From NCBI GenBank assembly GCA_017887445.1, contig JAGHIA010000077.1:1-40325 (forward strand): a stretch of 40,325 nt of DNA. Direction: 5' to 3'. The position numbers and the translations under genes are program-made. The notes under the pieces were generated by a model. That model was not told where the DNA came from, searched no databases, and saw only the letters and a program-made list of their open reading frames with translations. Source of the stretch: Fusicatenibacter sp. GTDB taxonomy: Bacteria; Bacillota; Clostridia; Lachnospirales; Lachnospiraceae. Below, one piece after another: positions 17,034 to 25,889 of the stretch; within the stretch, counting starts at the first letter, position 1; each line of letters starts with the position of its first letter.

Positions 17034-17143
17034 GCAGAAACGTGTTTGAAAATTGCTTTTGTCCGGATGATCGATGGGAATGAAAGAAATGAATGATTGA
17101 AGAAATGTCTGCGGAAGATGGGAATTTTCAAACATGTTTCGGC
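17034..17143. repeat. 21-bp inverted repeat upstream of recombinase 2
   Basis: The arm at 17034-17054 (GCAGAAACGTGTTTGAAAATT) is matched at 19 of 21 positions by the reverse complement of 17123-17143. The 68 bp between the arms show no clear promoter. The repeat starts 33 bp before the recombinase 2 start codon, in the gap between the minus-strand recombinases and the plus-strand polysaccharide operon. It could be an operator, or a recombination site for the neighbouring enzymes. Confidence 0.75.
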
Positions 17144-17243
17144 TTCGGTGCAGCTTTCTGCCCGCAGCTGTAACTGCCCGGCAGTGGGTAACCGTCGGTG
17201 GGTTCGGTGGAGGTTCGGCGTGCCCTGGCTGGTTTGCGTGTAT

Positions 17244-17326
17244 GGGGTGATTATACGGGATGTTTTGGGGGAGGGCAAGGTGGGATTGGATGGGGTGTCT
17301 GCTAGTGGGGGTGGGGATGGGGGAGG
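17244..17326 (+). other. G-rich tract with G-quadruplex potential
   Basis: Within about 80 bases of the plus strand there are at least eight runs of three to five G. The densest part, 17292-17323, has four runs of four or five G with loops of 11, 1 and 2 nt, which fits a G-quadruplex pattern. The tract lies about 145 bp upstream of the first gene of the polysaccharide operon. The rest of the gap 17002-17470 holds the inverted repeat at 17034-17143 and AT-rich DNA before the operon; no confident promoter was found. Confidence 0.6.
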
Positions 17327-17470
17327 AAGATGGCTTGGGATATAGTAGACATGTTAAAAGCGTCAGATTGGTACTGTAAATCCAGATAAAGCAGATATAG
17401 TGAATGTCTGGTCGATACCAAAGAAAAAGTACATATCCGAAATATTTCCAAAGGGATTAGGGAGAAACAT

Positions 17471-18367
17471 ATGAAAGGTATTATTCTTGCCGGTGGTTCC
17501 GGCACAAGACTTTATCCGTTGACAAAGGTGACATCAAAGCAGCTGCTTCCGATTTATGATAAACCGATGATTTACTATCCTATGTCTGTTCTAATGAGTG
17601 CCGGCATCCGGGATATCTTGCTCATCTCCACACCTCAGGACACCCCTCGTTTTCAGAATCTGTTGGGTGATGGACGCCAGTTCGGTGTGAATCTTACTTA
17701 TGCTGTTCAGCCCTCTCCAGACGGACTGGCACAGGCATTTGTTATTGGCGCAGATTTTGTCGGGACAGACCCTGTAGCAATGGTATTAGGCGATAATATT
17801 TTTGCGGGACATGGCCTGAAAAAAAGACTAAAGACAGCGGTGGTTAACGCGGAATCAGGAAAAGGCGCTACAGTATTTGGATATTATGTGGATGATCCGG
17901 AGCGTTTCGGTATCGTCGAGTTTGATAAAAAGGGGAAGGCTGTCAGCATTGAAGAAAAACCTGAACATCCGAAAAGTAACTATTGTGTGACGGGCCTCTA
18001 TTTTTATGACAATCAAGTAATAAAATATGCGAAAAATCTGAAGCCTTCCGCCCGGGGTGAACTGGAGATAACGGATTTAAACCGCATCTACCTGGAAGCT
18101 GGAAAATTAAATGTTGAACTTCTCGGCCAGGGATTTACATGGCTGGATACTGGCACTCATGAAAGCCTTGTAGATGCGACAAATTTTGTAAAAACAATGG
18201 AACAGCATCAACACCGCAAAATCGCATGCCTGGAAGAAATCGCTTATCTGAACGGGTGGATTACAAAAGAAGATGTTTTGGCAGTTTACGAGGTGCTGAA
18301 AAAGAACCAGTATGGTCAATATCTAAAAGATGTAATAGATGGAAAATATTTAGACGTACTGCACTGA
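17471..18367 (+). CDS. rfbA: Glucose-1-phosphate thymidylyltransferase RfbA/RmlA (copy 2)
   Basis: A 298-residue dTDP-glucose synthase with the same motif series as copy 1 ([47 protein letters not shown]). The proteins differ mainly in the middle and at the C-terminus, whereas the DNA here is distinctly more AT-rich. It is the first gene of the plus-strand polysaccharide operon, with AGGGAG about 6 nt before the ATG, and is followed 15 bp later by rfbB. In this operon its product probably feeds a 4-amino-4,6-dideoxyhexose rather than rhamnose, because an aminotransferase follows and rfbC and rfbD do not. Confidence 0.94.
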   Translation: MKGIILAGGSGTRLYPLTKVTSKQLLPIYDKPMIYYPMSVLMSAGIRDILLISTPQDTPRFQNLLGDGRQFGVNLTYAVQPSPDGLAQAFVIGADFVGTDPVAMVLGDNIFAGHGLKKRLKTAVVNAESGKGATVFGYYVDDPERFGIVEFDKKGKAVSIEEKPEHPKSNYCVTGLYFYDNQVIKYAKNLKPSARGELEITDLNRIYLEAGKLNVELLGQGFTWLDTGTHESLVDATNFVKTMEQHQHRKIACLEEIAYLNGWITKEDVLAVYEVLKKNQYGQYLKDVIDGKYLDVLH

Positions 18368-18382
18368 GGAGGGAAATAAACT

Positions 18383-19459
18383 ATGAAAAAATATCTTGTT
18401 ACCGGCTGCGCTGGGTTTATTGGTTCCAATTTTATTTACTATATGTTGAGAAAGTACCACGATATTTTATTGGTCAACCTGGACAAGCTGACCTATGCTG
18501 GAAATCTTGAAAATCTCAAGGGTGTGGAAGGTGATGTGCGCCATGTATTTGTGCAGGGGGATATCTGTGACAAAGAACTGGTAGAGGGGTTGCTCAAAAA
18601 ATATGATTTTGATTTTGTTATTAATTTTGCTGCCGAGAGTCATGTTGACCGGAGTATTGCTAATCCGGAAATTTTCGTAGAAACCAATGTGATGGGAACA
18701 CTCAATCTCCTCCAACGCGCAAAAGAAGCTTGGTATGATCCAGAAACAAAAACCTGGAAAAAAGAGAAAAAATATTTGCAGGTTTCCACTGATGAAGTCT
18801 ATGGGGCATTAGGAGAAGAAGGATATTTTACAGAAACAACTCCCCTGTCTCCGCACAGTCCGTATTCTTCTTCAAAAGCAAGTGCGGATCATTTCGTTAT
18901 GGCATTTCATGACACTTATGGAATGCCGGTGAACATTACACGATGTTCCAATAATTACGGCCCCTACCAGTTTCCGGAGAAACTGATTCCACTGATGATC
19001 AACAATGTAAAGCATCACAAGCAACTCCCTGTTTATGGTGATGGAATGCAGATTCGGGATTGGCTCTATGTGGAAGATCACTGCAAGGCAATTGATATGG
19101 TGGCAAACGGCGGCAAAGTTGGAGAAGTCTACAACGTAGGCGGTCACAATGAACGTCCGAATATTTTTATTGTCAAAACAATCATCGAACAACTTCACGA
19201 TCGACTGCATGATGATGGAATATCAGAGGTACTGATCAAGCATGTAGAAGACCGTTTGGGACACGATCGCCGTTATGGTATTGATCCTACAAAAATCAAA
19301 AATGACTTGGGATGGTATCCAGAGACACCGTTTGAGAAAGGAATCGTATTAACCATTGACTGGTATCTGGAACATGAAGAGTGGTTGAATAATGTGACAA
19401 ACGGTAATTATCAGAAATATTATGAAAATATGTATAGAGCCAAAGCGGAGATCTGTTAG
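18383..19459 (+). CDS. rfbB: dTDP-glucose 4,6-dehydratase RfbB/RmlB
   Basis: A 358-residue extended SDR that converts dTDP-glucose to dTDP-4-keto-6-deoxyglucose using bound NAD. It has the GCAGFIGSNF nucleotide-binding motif, the DKLTYAGNLENL segment typical of RmlB, STDEVYG with the catalytic Asp-Glu pair, and SPYSSSKASAD with the YxxxK pair. RCSNNYGPYQFPEKLIP is another family signature. GGAGG lies 8-10 nt before the ATG. Its product is the branch point for rhamnose (through RfbC/RfbD) and for amino sugars (through the aminotransferase encoded downstream at 20440). Confidence 0.96.
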   Translation: MKKYLVTGCAGFIGSNFIYYMLRKYHDILLVNLDKLTYAGNLENLKGVEGDVRHVFVQGDICDKELVEGLLKKYDFDFVINFAAESHVDRSIANPEIFVETNVMGTLNLLQRAKEAWYDPETKTWKKEKKYLQVSTDEVYGALGEEGYFTETTPLSPHSPYSSSKASADHFVMAFHDTYGMPVNITRCSNNYGPYQFPEKLIPLMINNVKHHKQLPVYGDGMQIRDWLYVEDHCKAIDMVANGGKVGEVYNVGGHNERPNIFIVKTIIEQLHDRLHDDGISEVLIKHVEDRLGHDRRYGIDPTKIKNDLGWYPETPFEKGIVLTIDWYLEHEEWLNNVTNGNYQKYYENMYRAKAEIC

Positions 19460-19614
19460 TTGGCTATATGCCTTTAGCCTTTACATCTTGGTATATATCG
19501 TTGCCTTTTTTATATCGACTCGACAAAACATTATACATGGAAGTCTTTAAGAGGAGCGTGGAAAACAAACGTTTATAATAACAAAACTTCGAGTGAAAAA
19601 TTTAGAGGTGTAAT

Positions 19615-19788
19615 ATGTGGGTTGTATGGATTTCAGTCGGATTTTTAATTGTTCTAGTACTGATTGTATTGATTTCCCTGGCGATAGGAAACGGTCGAAG
19701 TAGAGATTGGGAGAAAGAAGACGCAGAACAAATGGAAGCGTTAGGGAAGATGAGAAAGAGTGGAAGGAGATTGAATAATGACGGGTAG
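19615..19788 (+). CDS. 57-residue single-pass membrane peptide
   Basis: A short gene with start ATG at 19615, preceded by GAGGTG, and stop TAG at 19786-19788. The peptide has a hydrophobic helix at about residues 2-24 (WISVGFLIVLVLIVLISLA), then a charged tail of about 30 residues. Its 3' end overlaps the start of the acetyltransferase gene by 11 bp in another frame, so the two are probably translationally coupled. The 155 bp upstream (19460-19614) hold nothing recognisable. The topology and overlap argue for a real small protein that may hold the acyltransferase at the membrane; this is inference. No family recognised. Confidence 0.7.
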   Translation: MWVVWISVGFLIVLVLIVLISLAIGNGRSRDWEKEDAEQMEALGKMRKSGRRLNNDG

Positions 19789-20347
19789 GAGATTGTGGTG
19801 GACAATAAGACTTTTAATGAAGAGAGGCGGAGTAGCACGAGCTAACTATGCAAGAAAAGCAGGAATCTATGCGAAAATGGGAGAAAACGTAATGATTCAG
19901 TCAAGAATAGTTCCCATATATTCAGAATTGATTTCTTTTCATAATAATATTTCAGTTGCCCGAAATGTGGATTTTGTAACACATGATGTTATGCATCGGG
20001 TTTTTAATCGGTTAAAAGGTGAGAAAAAGAACAATTTTGAAGAGCGTATTGGATGTATCGAAATTATGGACAATGTGTTTATCGGAAGCAATTCAGTAAT
20101 TCTTTACGACACCCGAATCGGACCAAATGTGATTATTGCTTCAGGAAGTGTTGTAACAAAAAATTGCGAACCAAATTCAGTGTATGCAGGTGTCCCTGCA
20201 AGAAAAATCGGAGATTTTGATCAATTTATTGAAAAACTGAAGAAAAAGGAGCAAGAGACTAAAATTGCTACTACTTCCCATAATCAGTTTTTAACACAAG
20301 AAGAAATCAAATGTGCTTGGAACATATTTGAAAAAAACCATCTGTGA
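19778..20347 (+). CDS. Left-handed beta-helix acyltransferase (WbbJ-like)
   Basis: A 189-residue acyltransferase of the hexapeptide-repeat class. The repeat region (IEIMDNVFIGSNSVILYDTRIGPNVIIASGSVVTKNC) and the C-terminal VYAGVPARKIG closing signature are clear, and HDVMHR carries a candidate catalytic histidine. AAGGAG lies about 8 nt before the ATG. Given the sugar aminotransferase next door, the likely reaction is acetyl transfer from acetyl-CoA to the 4-amino group of a dTDP-amino sugar. O-acetylation of the polymer is an alternative that sequence alone cannot exclude. Confidence 0.85.
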   Translation: MTGRRLWWTIRLLMKRGGVARANYARKAGIYAKMGENVMIQSRIVPIYSELISFHNNISVARNVDFVTHDVMHRVFNRLKGEKKNNFEERIGCIEIMDNVFIGSNSVILYDTRIGPNVIIASGSVVTKNCEPNSVYAGVPARKIGDFDQFIEKLKKKEQETKIATTSHNQFLTQEEIKCAWNIFEKNHL

Positions 20348-20439
20348 TTTAGTACAATAAATTGAACATATGTTGATAAAGGAAAATTTAGATATAGACA
20401 AAAGAAACTTGAATAAAAACACTATGAGAGGTAATGAAG

Positions 20440-21540
20440 ATGTCGATTTTAGTTACAAGATCATCAATACCAGATATTAAGGAGTATATAAAAGAAATAG
20501 AACCAATTTTTGAAAGTCACTGGTTGACAAATATGGGACCTGTATATAAAAAGTTTCAGCATCAACTTATGGACTATTTGGATGTTCCAGAACTTTCGTT
20601 GTTTGTGAATGGACACATGGCACTTGAGATGGCAATTCATGCTTTAGGTTTGAAAGAAACTGGAGGTGAAGTTATCACCACACCATTTACTTTTGTTTCG
20701 ACAACCCATGCAATCACAAGAAATGGAATGAAACCTATATTTTGCGATATTAAAGCAGACGATTATACGATGGATCCTGAAAAAATAGAAGAACTGATTA
20801 CAGAAAAAACTGTGGCAATCATTCCAGTGCATGTGTATGGGAACATTTGTGATGTAGAGAGAATCCAAAATATTGCAGATAAATATAATTTAAAAGTAAT
20901 TTATGATGCTGCGCATGCATTTGGTGTTACATATAAAGGTATTGGTATTGGTAATTTTGGTGATGCTTCTATGTTTAGTTTCCATGCCACAAAAGTATTT
21001 AATACTATCGAAGGCGGCGGGGTTGCATTTAAAGATAAAGCTTATCGTACAAAGTTACATGAACTTAAAAATTTTGGGATTCACGGCTCTGAAGATGTCT
21101 CTGCAATTGGAGGGAACGCGAAACTAGATGAGTTCCGAGCCGCAATGGGAATATGTAATTTAAGACATATAGAACAGTATATTAACAATCGTAAAAAAGT
21201 AGCAGAAAGATATGATCTTCGACTTGGAAAAGTCCGTGGTATACGATTAGGAATAAAACAACCAAATGTAACTCCTAATTATGCGTATTATCCTGTATAT
21301 TTTGATGAAAAGGAGTTTGGTAAGAGTCGCGATATTGTTTATCAAGAACTTTCAGATAATGATATCTATGCACGGAAATATTTTTATCCGGCTATTAACG
21401 AATTGAGTTGCTATAAAGAAAGTTATCCACACAACACACCAATAGCGCATGACATTTCGTTACACATCTTAACACTTCCACTGTATGATGGTTTATCTTT
21501 GGAAGAGGTAGATCGAATTTGCGATATAATTTTAGGCTAG
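20440..21540 (+). CDS. DegT/DnrJ/EryC1 sugar aminotransferase, VioA-like
   Basis: A 366-residue PLP enzyme. The PLP lysine lies in MFSFHATKVFNTIEGGG and the conserved aspartate in VIYDAAHAFG. The FHATKVFNTIEGG form is the one I associate with VioA-type enzymes, which aminate dTDP-4-keto-6-deoxyglucose at C4, rather than the WecE or FdtB patterns. The substrate is supplied by RfbB upstream. ATG at 20440 is preferred over the ATG two codons earlier because AGAGG lies about 8 nt before the former and only 2 nt before the latter. The product would be dTDP-4-amino-4,6-dideoxyhexose, which the adjacent acyltransferase could acetylate. Confidence 0.88.
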   Translation: MSILVTRSSIPDIKEYIKEIEPIFESHWLTNMGPVYKKFQHQLMDYLDVPELSLFVNGHMALEMAIHALGLKETGGEVITTPFTFVSTTHAITRNGMKPIFCDIKADDYTMDPEKIEELITEKTVAIIPVHVYGNICDVERIQNIADKYNLKVIYDAAHAFGVTYKGIGIGNFGDASMFSFHATKVFNTIEGGGVAFKDKAYRTKLHELKNFGIHGSEDVSAIGGNAKLDEFRAAMGICNLRHIEQYINNRKKVAERYDLRLGKVRGIRLGIKQPNVTPNYAYYPVYFDEKEFGKSRDIVYQELSDNDIYARKYFYPAINELSCYKESYPHNTPIAHDISLHILTLPLYDGLSLEEVDRICDIILG

Positions 21541-21573
21541 TGTGTAAAACTTTGTATAGAGGATAAAAGATTA

Positions 21574-22371
21574 ATGGATAAATCAGAATTAACAAAAGCA
21601 ATGAGATGGAAAATAGCGGAAAAACTTGCTGAAGATCGCTTAGACCTAATTAATGAGATTCTTCCTATGGTTACAGTAAAAAATACGTTTTATACAAAGT
21701 ATACAAAACGTGTCATTGATTTTGTTGTGGCATTCTTGGCTTTAATAGTAACATTTCCAATCAATTTAATTTTGGGAATATTGACCTATTTGGACGTTGG
21801 TTCTCCTATCTTTTTCAAGCAAAATAGATTGGGAAAAGACGGAAAATTGTTTGAAATAATTAAATTTCGAAACATGAAAAATCTAGTTGATGAAAAAGGG
21901 GAGCTTTTGCCGCCGTCGATGCGGGTAACAAAACTAGGAAAATTTGTAAGAAAAACGTCACTTGATGAGTTGCTTAATTTTTGGAGCGTTTTAAAAGGCG
22001 ATATGAGTTTGATTGGACCGCGTCCTCTACTGCCAGAACACTTAAATCGATATTGTAGCCGCCATAAGCAAAGATTATCGGTTAGACCTGGATTGGAATG
22101 CCCTCCGAGAGTACTAAATGGAAAGGTCTGGACATGGCAAGAACAATTTGAGAATGATGTATGGTATGTACAGAATGTAAGTTTTAAAACTGACTGCAAA
22201 ATGATAATCAATTTGGTTAGATTTGCTTTGGATCGAAAAAGTACTTCTGCAAGGGCCTCTGTGACACGTGGTATTTTTATGGGCTATGATTTACAAGGAA
22301 TAGCAATTACGTTAGATCAGGTTCCACAAGAATATATTGATGAAGTAGTATCAGAATCTTTAAAACAATAG
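21574..22371 (+). CDS. Initiating phosphoglycosyl transferase (bacterial sugar transferase)
   Basis: A 265-residue monotopic phosphoglycosyl transferase that starts the repeat unit by moving a sugar phosphate from a nucleotide sugar to undecaprenyl phosphate. One membrane segment (FVVAFLALIVTFPINLILGILT, about 50-72) precedes PIFFKQNRLGKDGKLFEIIKFRNM. The catalytic region is TSLDELLNFWSVLKGDMSLIGPRPL, with the adjacent Asp-Glu pair. Compared with minimal PglC-type enzymes it has about 45 extra residues at the N-terminus and about 60 after RPGL. Which sugar it uses cannot be told from sequence. A GAGG ribosome-binding site lies about 11 nt upstream. Confidence 0.92.
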   Translation: MDKSELTKAMRWKIAEKLAEDRLDLINEILPMVTVKNTFYTKYTKRVIDFVVAFLALIVTFPINLILGILTYLDVGSPIFFKQNRLGKDGKLFEIIKFRNMKNLVDEKGELLPPSMRVTKLGKFVRKTSLDELLNFWSVLKGDMSLIGPRPLLPEHLNRYCSRHKQRLSVRPGLECPPRVLNGKVWTWQEQFENDVWYVQNVSFKTDCKMIINLVRFALDRKSTSARASVTRGIFMGYDLQGIAITLDQVPQEYIDEVVSESLKQ

Positions 22372-22402
22372 CTAAAGCTTATAAAAAGGAGATTAAAAAA
22401 AA

Positions 22403-23698
22403 GTGAAAAAGAAGTTTGAAGGTAAAACATTGCTGGTATTAGGAAGTAATGTTGGTTCCGCAGATATTGTTACATATGCGAAGAATAACGGGGCTTATAC
22501 AATAGTAGCTGATTATTATCCAGTAGAACAGTCTATTGCAAAACAGGTGGCAGATGAAGCTGTTGCAATTAGTACAGCAGATGTAGATGCGTTGTTAAAT
22601 TTAGTGGAGGAGCGACATGTAGATGGAGTTCTTGCTGGCATTAGTGAATTTAATTTGCTGAAAGCATTAGAATTATCAGAAAAGAAGGGATTACCGTTTT
22701 ATTTTAACGCAGAGATGTGGGATAAAATAGAAAACAAGGGTAGATTTCGATCACTTTGCGAAAAGCATAGAGTACCTTGTCCCAAAACATATTATACCGG
22801 TTCAAAAATTCCAGATTATATATGGGAGACAATTCAGTATCCAGTAATGTTAAAGCCTGTAGACGCGTCTTCCTCAAGGGGAGTATACAGGTGTTTCAAT
22901 GAAAAAGAATTACGAGCATTTGAAGGAGAGGCATTACAACAATCTTCCAGTGCAAGAATAATCGTAGAAGAAAGTGTAATTGGGGATGAGTTTACAGCAC
23001 ACTATACAATTGCCAACGGAAGAGTTTCTTTAGCATCTGTAGATGACCGATATCCGGTAACTGTTCATGAAGGTGATCCAACAACAATACCTGTTGCACG
23101 GATTTATCCGTTTCTTTTTTTGGACGAGTACCTTAAGCAAGTGGATCCATATATGAAAGAGTTATGTAAAGATTTAGGGGCTAGAAATGCCATTTTATTT
23201 GTTCAAGGACTATATGACAATAAAACAAATAGTTTTTGCATATTTGAGGCCGGGTTACGCAGTGCCGGAGAAGCGCCGTATAGATTTATAAAAAGAATTA
23301 ATGAAGTTAATGCAATGGATGTTCTAGTAGATCATGTTTTATCTGTGCCCTCAGAATTTGCATCGGAAAAAGATGATCCCAGGATGAAAGGAAAATGCTG
23401 TGGTATTGTATCATTTGTCACAAAGGGTGGAAGAGTTGGTGAAATCATAGGATTAGAGGAAGCAGTTGCCAACACACCTAGCGTTTTAGAATATGAGAAC
23501 CGCTATCCAGTGGGGGCGGATACGCCTAATGGGAGAACTCTTCGACAGCTGATGATTCGTTTCGTAATGTTATGTGAAAACAGAGAACAAATGGAAAGAG
23601 ATATCAGATATTTAAACGAACATATCTCTGTGTTAGATACGGACGGAAATGATATGGTTATTAAAATGGATCCATTGAGAGTATATGGAACAAAGTGA
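22403..23698 (+). CDS. ATP-grasp ligase 1
   Basis: A 431-residue protein of the ATP-grasp superfamily, which activates carboxylates as acyl phosphates and joins them to amines or thiols. It has an N-terminal Rossmann-like preATP-grasp part (TLLVLGSNVGSADIVTYAKNNGAYTIVAD), the lysine strand PVMLKPVDASSSRGV at about 150, the VEESVIGDEF strand, and an ATP/Mg-binding end (FCIFEAGLRSAGEAP). Translation starts at GTG 22403, about 11 nt after GGAG. It resembles carbamoyl-phosphate-synthase-like and PurT-like ligases but no exact family is claimed. In this operon a likely job is to attach an amino acid or other acid to an amino sugar. Start codons of the next gene overlap its stop. Confidence 0.82.
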   Translation: MKKKFEGKTLLVLGSNVGSADIVTYAKNNGAYTIVADYYPVEQSIAKQVADEAVAISTADVDALLNLVEERHVDGVLAGISEFNLLKALELSEKKGLPFYFNAEMWDKIENKGRFRSLCEKHRVPCPKTYYTGSKIPDYIWETIQYPVMLKPVDASSSRGVYRCFNEKELRAFEGEALQQSSSARIIVEESVIGDEFTAHYTIANGRVSLASVDDRYPVTVHEGDPTTIPVARIYPFLFLDEYLKQVDPYMKELCKDLGARNAILFVQGLYDNKTNSFCIFEAGLRSAGEAPYRFIKRINEVNAMDVLVDHVLSVPSEFASEKDDPRMKGKCCGIVSFVTKGGRVGEIIGLEEAVANTPSVLEYENRYPVGADTPNGRTLRQLMIRFVMLCENREQMERDIRYLNEHISVLDTDGNDMVIKMDPLRVYGTK

Positions 23699-23705
23699 GA
23701 ACAAT

Positions 23706-24599
23706 ATGAAAAAAACAGTTATTATTAGTGGTGCGGGGGGATTCCTGGGAAGTAATTTAGTAGAATATTGCTTGAAAGAAGGGTATTGTGTTGTTGCAAT
23801 TTCGTCTCAAAAAAACAAGTTAATAAGAAAATTTGGACAGTATCCCGGGTTTGAAGTGTTTTCGACTACGGAACTTGAAAAAGTATACTGGGAAAAAGGA
23901 GATTCTTTTATCAATTGTGCATTTCCAAGAAATGCGGATAGTATTCAATTACCTAAAGGGATGGATGCCGTTTCAAAGTTATTGGAAAGTGCAGTTCGTG
24001 GCAAAGTTAAATCTATAATTAATATTTCTTCTCAAAGTGTTTATAGCTCACAAAGAAAGTTTCCTGCGAAAGAAGCAGATGAATTGTGTTTGGAAAACAA
24101 GTACGCTATTGGAAAATATAGTATGGAATTGTTGACCAACGCATTGTGCAGAAAAATTCCTCATACTAACTTAAGAATGGCAAGCTTGATTGGACCTGAA
24201 TTTGATCAAAGAGTTACAAACAAGATGATTGATATTGCATTAAAATCTGGAAAGCTAATGGTAAAAAAGAATGCACAAAAATTTGGTTTTTTAGATATAA
24301 ACGATGCAATTAGTGCAATTATACTCTTGCTAAGACAAAATCCTAAGTATTGGAAAGAAATATACAATGTAGGAACAGATCATACATATTCATTGTTAGA
24401 AATCGCAGAATCAGTAAAAAATACTATATATTTAAAAACAGGAAGAAATATAGAGATTGAAATTGAAGCAGATGAAAAAGAATTGAACACTGCATTAGAT
24501 TGCTCTCGTTTATACAAAGATACTGGTTTTAGTCCGTTTGTTTCGTTAGATAATTCTGTTTTATACATTTTGGAAAGTAAACTATTGAGAAAGGAATAG
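23706..24599 (+). CDS. Extended SDR: NAD-dependent sugar epimerase/reductase
   Basis: A 297-residue extended short-chain dehydrogenase with VIISGAGGFLGSNLVEY at the N-terminus, ISSQSVY in the central strand and YAIGKYSME supplying the YxxxK pair. Length is normal for nucleotide-sugar epimerases and reductases. ATG at 23706 gives the standard family start; an ATG 7 codons earlier (23685) overlaps the ATP-grasp gene and cannot be excluded. The substrate is unknown. Possibilities include 4-epimerisation that would switch the dTDP-4-amino sugar between gluco and galacto forms, or reduction of a keto sugar. Confidence 0.85.
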   Translation: MKKTVIISGAGGFLGSNLVEYCLKEGYCVVAISSQKNKLIRKFGQYPGFEVFSTTELEKVYWEKGDSFINCAFPRNADSIQLPKGMDAVSKLLESAVRGKVKSIINISSQSVYSSQRKFPAKEADELCLENKYAIGKYSMELLTNALCRKIPHTNLRMASLIGPEFDQRVTNKMIDIALKSGKLMVKKNAQKFGFLDINDAISAIILLLRQNPKYWKEIYNVGTDHTYSLLEIAESVKNTIYLKTGRNIEIEIEADEKELNTALDCSRLYKDTGFSPFVSLDNSVLYILESKLLRKE

Positions 24600-24607
24600 G
24601 AATCTTA

Positions 24608-25888
24608 ATGAATACGCCGTATGTCCTAAAAAACAAGTTGGTTAAACCAAATAGGAATATTACTTTAAGCTTAAGTACATTTCCAAGCATCACATGTATT
24701 TTATGGATATGCAGTGACCTTGTCAGAACAATTTGTGCTAAACTATTGTCTTTTTTTGGGGGAGCAGAATTTGCTTCTTGTATAACAGTTATTATAATTT
24801 ATACGCCATTGCTATTATATATTGTGATGTGCAAGCGGTTACCTTGGAAAAAATTTAATGTTGTTTTTTTGTTAAGTGCAGGATATTTTTTATTTACTCT
24901 TATTATCCATCGTGACTACGCGCAGTGGTATTTTAGAAGCCATTATGGTGTAATACAATTAATTTTTTCTCCAGATAAAGGTGCGATTTGGGCTTTTTTA
25001 ATGATTGAAGTATCCGGAAGCGCAGAAAAAATTTGGAACAACTTACGTTATAGCGTTTTAGGGATTGGCATATATAATATTTATCTTTTTCTGCAGGCAA
25101 GGAGTTTGGGATATTGGGAATATATGAATTCGTCGGGTGTGATTTCAAAACGATCTTATTCTCTTGAGTTTGGCTACAATATGGTTTTCATTTTCTTAGT
25201 AGCCTTCGTGTCTGCGTACTTATACTCAAAAAAAATTTATCAGTGGGTATGTGTCGTGGCTCTATGTCTTACACTCTATGCGGGCTCACGTGGCGCATTA
25301 ATTTGTATATGTGTTTTTTTGTTATGTCATTTTCTATTTAAGCAAGGAAAACTTATATACAAAATTGTTGCTGGCATTGGAATCATATTGGCCGGAAGTA
25401 GCTTATACTTATTCAAAAATGAGATAATAATATTATTGTCTTCTATGTTGAACAAATTTAATATTCAGTCACGTACTATTGAAATGATGATTAGTGGTGA
25501 ATCTTTAGATGATAGTGGACGAAGCAAAATATATAACTTAATTTGGGACGCAATAAAAGACAATCCAATTTTAGGATACGGCGCTTTTGGTGATAGAAAA
25601 TTTATTGCACCTAAATATAATTGGGGATATTCTCACAGTATTCTATATGAAATGATGGCAGATTTCGGAATTCCACTTGGGATACTTTTGCTACTTGTAT
25701 TAATTATGTGGACATTGTGGAGTATTGCAAAAAGTAAAAATACGATAATGGCTTATTTGATTATTATACTGTTTTCGATGTGCACTCGATTAGCTATTTC
25801 TGACACATTTTGGGGAGACTCGTATTTTTGGATGCTTATTTCACTTTTATTATTGAACATAAAAGAGAGGAGAAGGAGAAGAATATAA
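24608..25888 (+). CDS. wzy: Polysaccharide polymerase Wzy (O-antigen ligase/polymerase type)
   Basis: A 426-residue integral membrane protein with about ten hydrophobic helices and a large loop between about residues 275 and 345. The loop region contains MMISGESLDDSGRSKIYNLIWDAIKDNPILGYG, which fits the Wzy/WaaL pattern of a polar GRxxxW-like stretch before NPxLGxG. This family joins lipid-linked repeat units on the outer face of the membrane. Sequence is poorly conserved in this family, so the call rests on topology, the loop motif, and its place beside wzx and the chain-length genes. AGGAAT precedes the ATG. Confidence 0.85.
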   Translation: MNTPYVLKNKLVKPNRNITLSLSTFPSITCILWICSDLVRTICAKLLSFFGGAEFASCITVIIIYTPLLLYIVMCKRLPWKKFNVVFLLSAGYFLFTLIIHRDYAQWYFRSHYGVIQLIFSPDKGAIWAFLMIEVSGSAEKIWNNLRYSVLGIGIYNIYLFLQARSLGYWEYMNSSGVISKRSYSLEFGYNMVFIFLVAFVSAYLYSKKIYQWVCVVALCLTLYAGSRGALICICVFLLCHFLFKQGKLIYKIVAGIGIILAGSSLYLFKNEIIILLSSMLNKFNIQSRTIEMMISGESLDDSGRSKIYNLIWDAIKDNPILGYGAFGDRKFIAPKYNWGYSHSILYEMMADFGIPLGILLLLVLIMWTLWSIAKSKNTIMAYLIIILFSMCTRLAISDTFWGDSYFWMLISLLLLNIKERRRRRI

Positions 25889-25889
25889 A

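Noticed and set aside
17034-17143. Invertible promoter driving the polysaccharide operon
   Set aside because: The 68 bp between the arms contain no credible -35/-10 pair in either direction; kept only as an inverted repeat of unknown role.
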